DNA of 5,637 nucleotides from an uncultured Planctomycetaceae bacterium (GTDB lineage: Bacteria > Planctomycetota > Planctomycetia > Pirellulales > Pirellulaceae), in contig CALBTA010000295.1 of assembly GCA_937967755.1 (NCBI GenBank), forward strand, positions 1 through 5,637, in the 5' to 3' direction. Position numbers and translations under genes: made by a program. Under the pieces are notes generated by a model. The model saw nothing but the letters and a program-made list of their open reading frames with translations, did not search any database and was not told where the DNA came from. Positions 4,808-5,637 of the stretch are shown here, piece by piece. The number at the start of each line of letters is the position of its first letter. Positions within the stretch are counted from its first letter, which is position 1.

Positions 4808-5637
4808 ATGAAGCCGCTACTCAGTGTCGTTTTGCTTGGGGCAATCGCCGCCATCGCACACGCCCAGCCAATTCAACCGCCCATCGCGCGGCCGCAAGCG
4901 AGCGCGGCGGCTCAAGGTACGATTCCCCCGCAGCAACGGCAATTCCGCTGGCAAGAGCCGCATGCGGAAACCGCTCGTCAAGCGCTGCACGCCAACGACG
5001 GCCTCACACCGGAAGAGCGGACGAACATCTTCGTTTATGAAAAGTGCAACCGCAGCGTCGTTCATATCACCACGCTAACCGTGCGGGCTGATTTTCTGTT
5101 CCGCGAAGTGCCGTCCGAAGGTGCCGGGTCCGGCAGTGTCTTGGACAAAGCCGGGCATATTCTCACCAACGAACACGTCATTGAGAGTGCTCGCGAAATC
5201 GTGGCGACTCTTTCTGATGGCAACAGCTACCCCGCGAAACTGGTCGGCGTCGATTCGGTGAACGACATCGCCGTGCTGAAGATCGATGCGCCGCAAGAGG
5301 TGCTCTTCCCGGTTGAATTCGGCGACTCATCGCGGTTGCGGGTCGGGCAGAAGATCTACGCCATCGGCAACCCGTTCGGGCTGGAGCGAACCATGACGAC
5401 CGGCATCATTTCCAGCCTGAACCGCACGTTGCCTTCGCGCAGCGGGCGGTTGATGAAGCAGATCATTCAGATCGATGCGGCGCTCAACCGCGGAAATTCC
5501 GGCGGCCCGCTGCTCGACAGCCGGGGGCAGTTGATCGGAATGAACACCGCCATTGCCAGCACCACCGGGCGAAACACCGGCGCTGGTTTCGCCGGCGGTT
5601 CCAGTGCGATCCGCCCGGTTGTGCCGCTACCGCTTCC
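4808..5637 (+). CDS. Secreted HtrA/DegP-type trypsin-like serine protease, C-terminus outside the window
   Basis: The frame is open from ATG 4808 to the window end: 276 residues, 3' partial. Residues 1-19 are a signal peptide (MKPLLSVVLLGAIAAIAHA, then QP), so the enzyme works in the periplasm or outside. A Pro/Gln/Ala-rich linker follows to about 70. The trypsin-like domain starts near residue 73 (IFVYEKCNRSVVHITT). It has a complete catalytic triad: H123 in LTNEHVIESA, D153 in VNDIAVLKI and S231 in GNSGGPLL; YAIGNPFGLERTMTTGIIS is also characteristic. HtrA proteases degrade or refold damaged envelope proteins, usually using C-terminal PDZ domains that would lie beyond this window. Whether this one has PDZ domains, and thus whether it is DegP, DegQ or DegS-like, cannot be seen. 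The start lacks a clear Shine-Dalgarno. Beyond F261 A262 the expected Ile-Pro is replaced by GGS, close to the window end. It follows motB by 162 bp and a possible terminator, so it is probably a separate transcript. Confidence 0.92.
   Translation, partial: MKPLLSVVLLGAIAAIAHAQPIQPPIARPQASAAAQGTIPPQQRQFRWQEPHAETARQALHANDGLTPEERTNIFVYEKCNRSVVHITTLTVRADFLFREVPSEGAGSGSVLDKAGHILTNEHVIESAREIVATLSDGNSYPAKLVGVDSVNDIAVLKIDAPQEVLFPVEFGDSSRLRVGQKIYAIGNPFGLERTMTTGIISSLNRTLPSRSGRLMKQIIQIDAALNRGNSGGPLLDSRGQLIGMNTAIASTTGRNTGAGFAGGSSAIRPVVPLPL

Noticed and set aside
4803..4811. ATG CAA TGA mini-frame overlapping the HtrA start
   Set aside because: A two-codon frame without a ribosome binding site is expected by chance; no sign of a regulatory leader peptide.

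Overview
The window looks like a chromosomal piece from a motile planctomycete, probably of the Pirellulales type. The grounds are the GC-rich coding sequence, the small TPR protein at the left edge, the secreted DUF11-repeat protein, a PomA/PomB-like stator pair with a planctomycete-style MotB, a secreted HtrA-type protease and short intergenic tandem repeats. The taxonomy is inferred from protein character and no marker gene is present.

Layout, left to right. A TPR protein is transcribed leftwards and runs off the edge (216 to 1). A 245-bp divergent intergenic region follows (217-461). It carries a three-copy ATCGTC/GACGAT array at exact 18-bp spacing and probably holds the promoter of the rightward genes. 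Next comes a large secreted protein with four Ig-like DUF11-type repeats (462-2726). It is split by one in-frame TAG at 1818-1820, while the same frame stays open and homologous on both sides. Its end overlaps flbD (2723-2926) by an ATGA junction. A 99-bp gap of two different short tandem repeats separates flbD from motA (3026-3802), and motB (3815-4645) follows 12 bp later. A 162-bp gap with nested inverted repeats precedes a secreted trypsin-like serine protease of the HtrA/DegP type (4808 to the right edge, incomplete).

The central genes read as one flagellar-motor operon: surface repeat protein, FlbD, then the MotA/MotB ion-channel stator. MotA and MotB resemble the sodium-type PomA/PomB pair more than the E. 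coli proton-type pair. MotB lacks the usual Asp of the peptidoglycan-binding GHTD motif. The HtrA protease is on the same strand but sits behind a possible terminator and is more likely a separate unit.

I see no CRISPR array, RNA gene, insertion sequence or clearly new multi-gene system. The most unusual items are the amber codon, the back-to-back tandem repeats occupying the motA leader, the MotB GHTS substitution, the nested inverted repeat behind motB, and the loss of the HtrA GFAIP motif in the last 50 bases.
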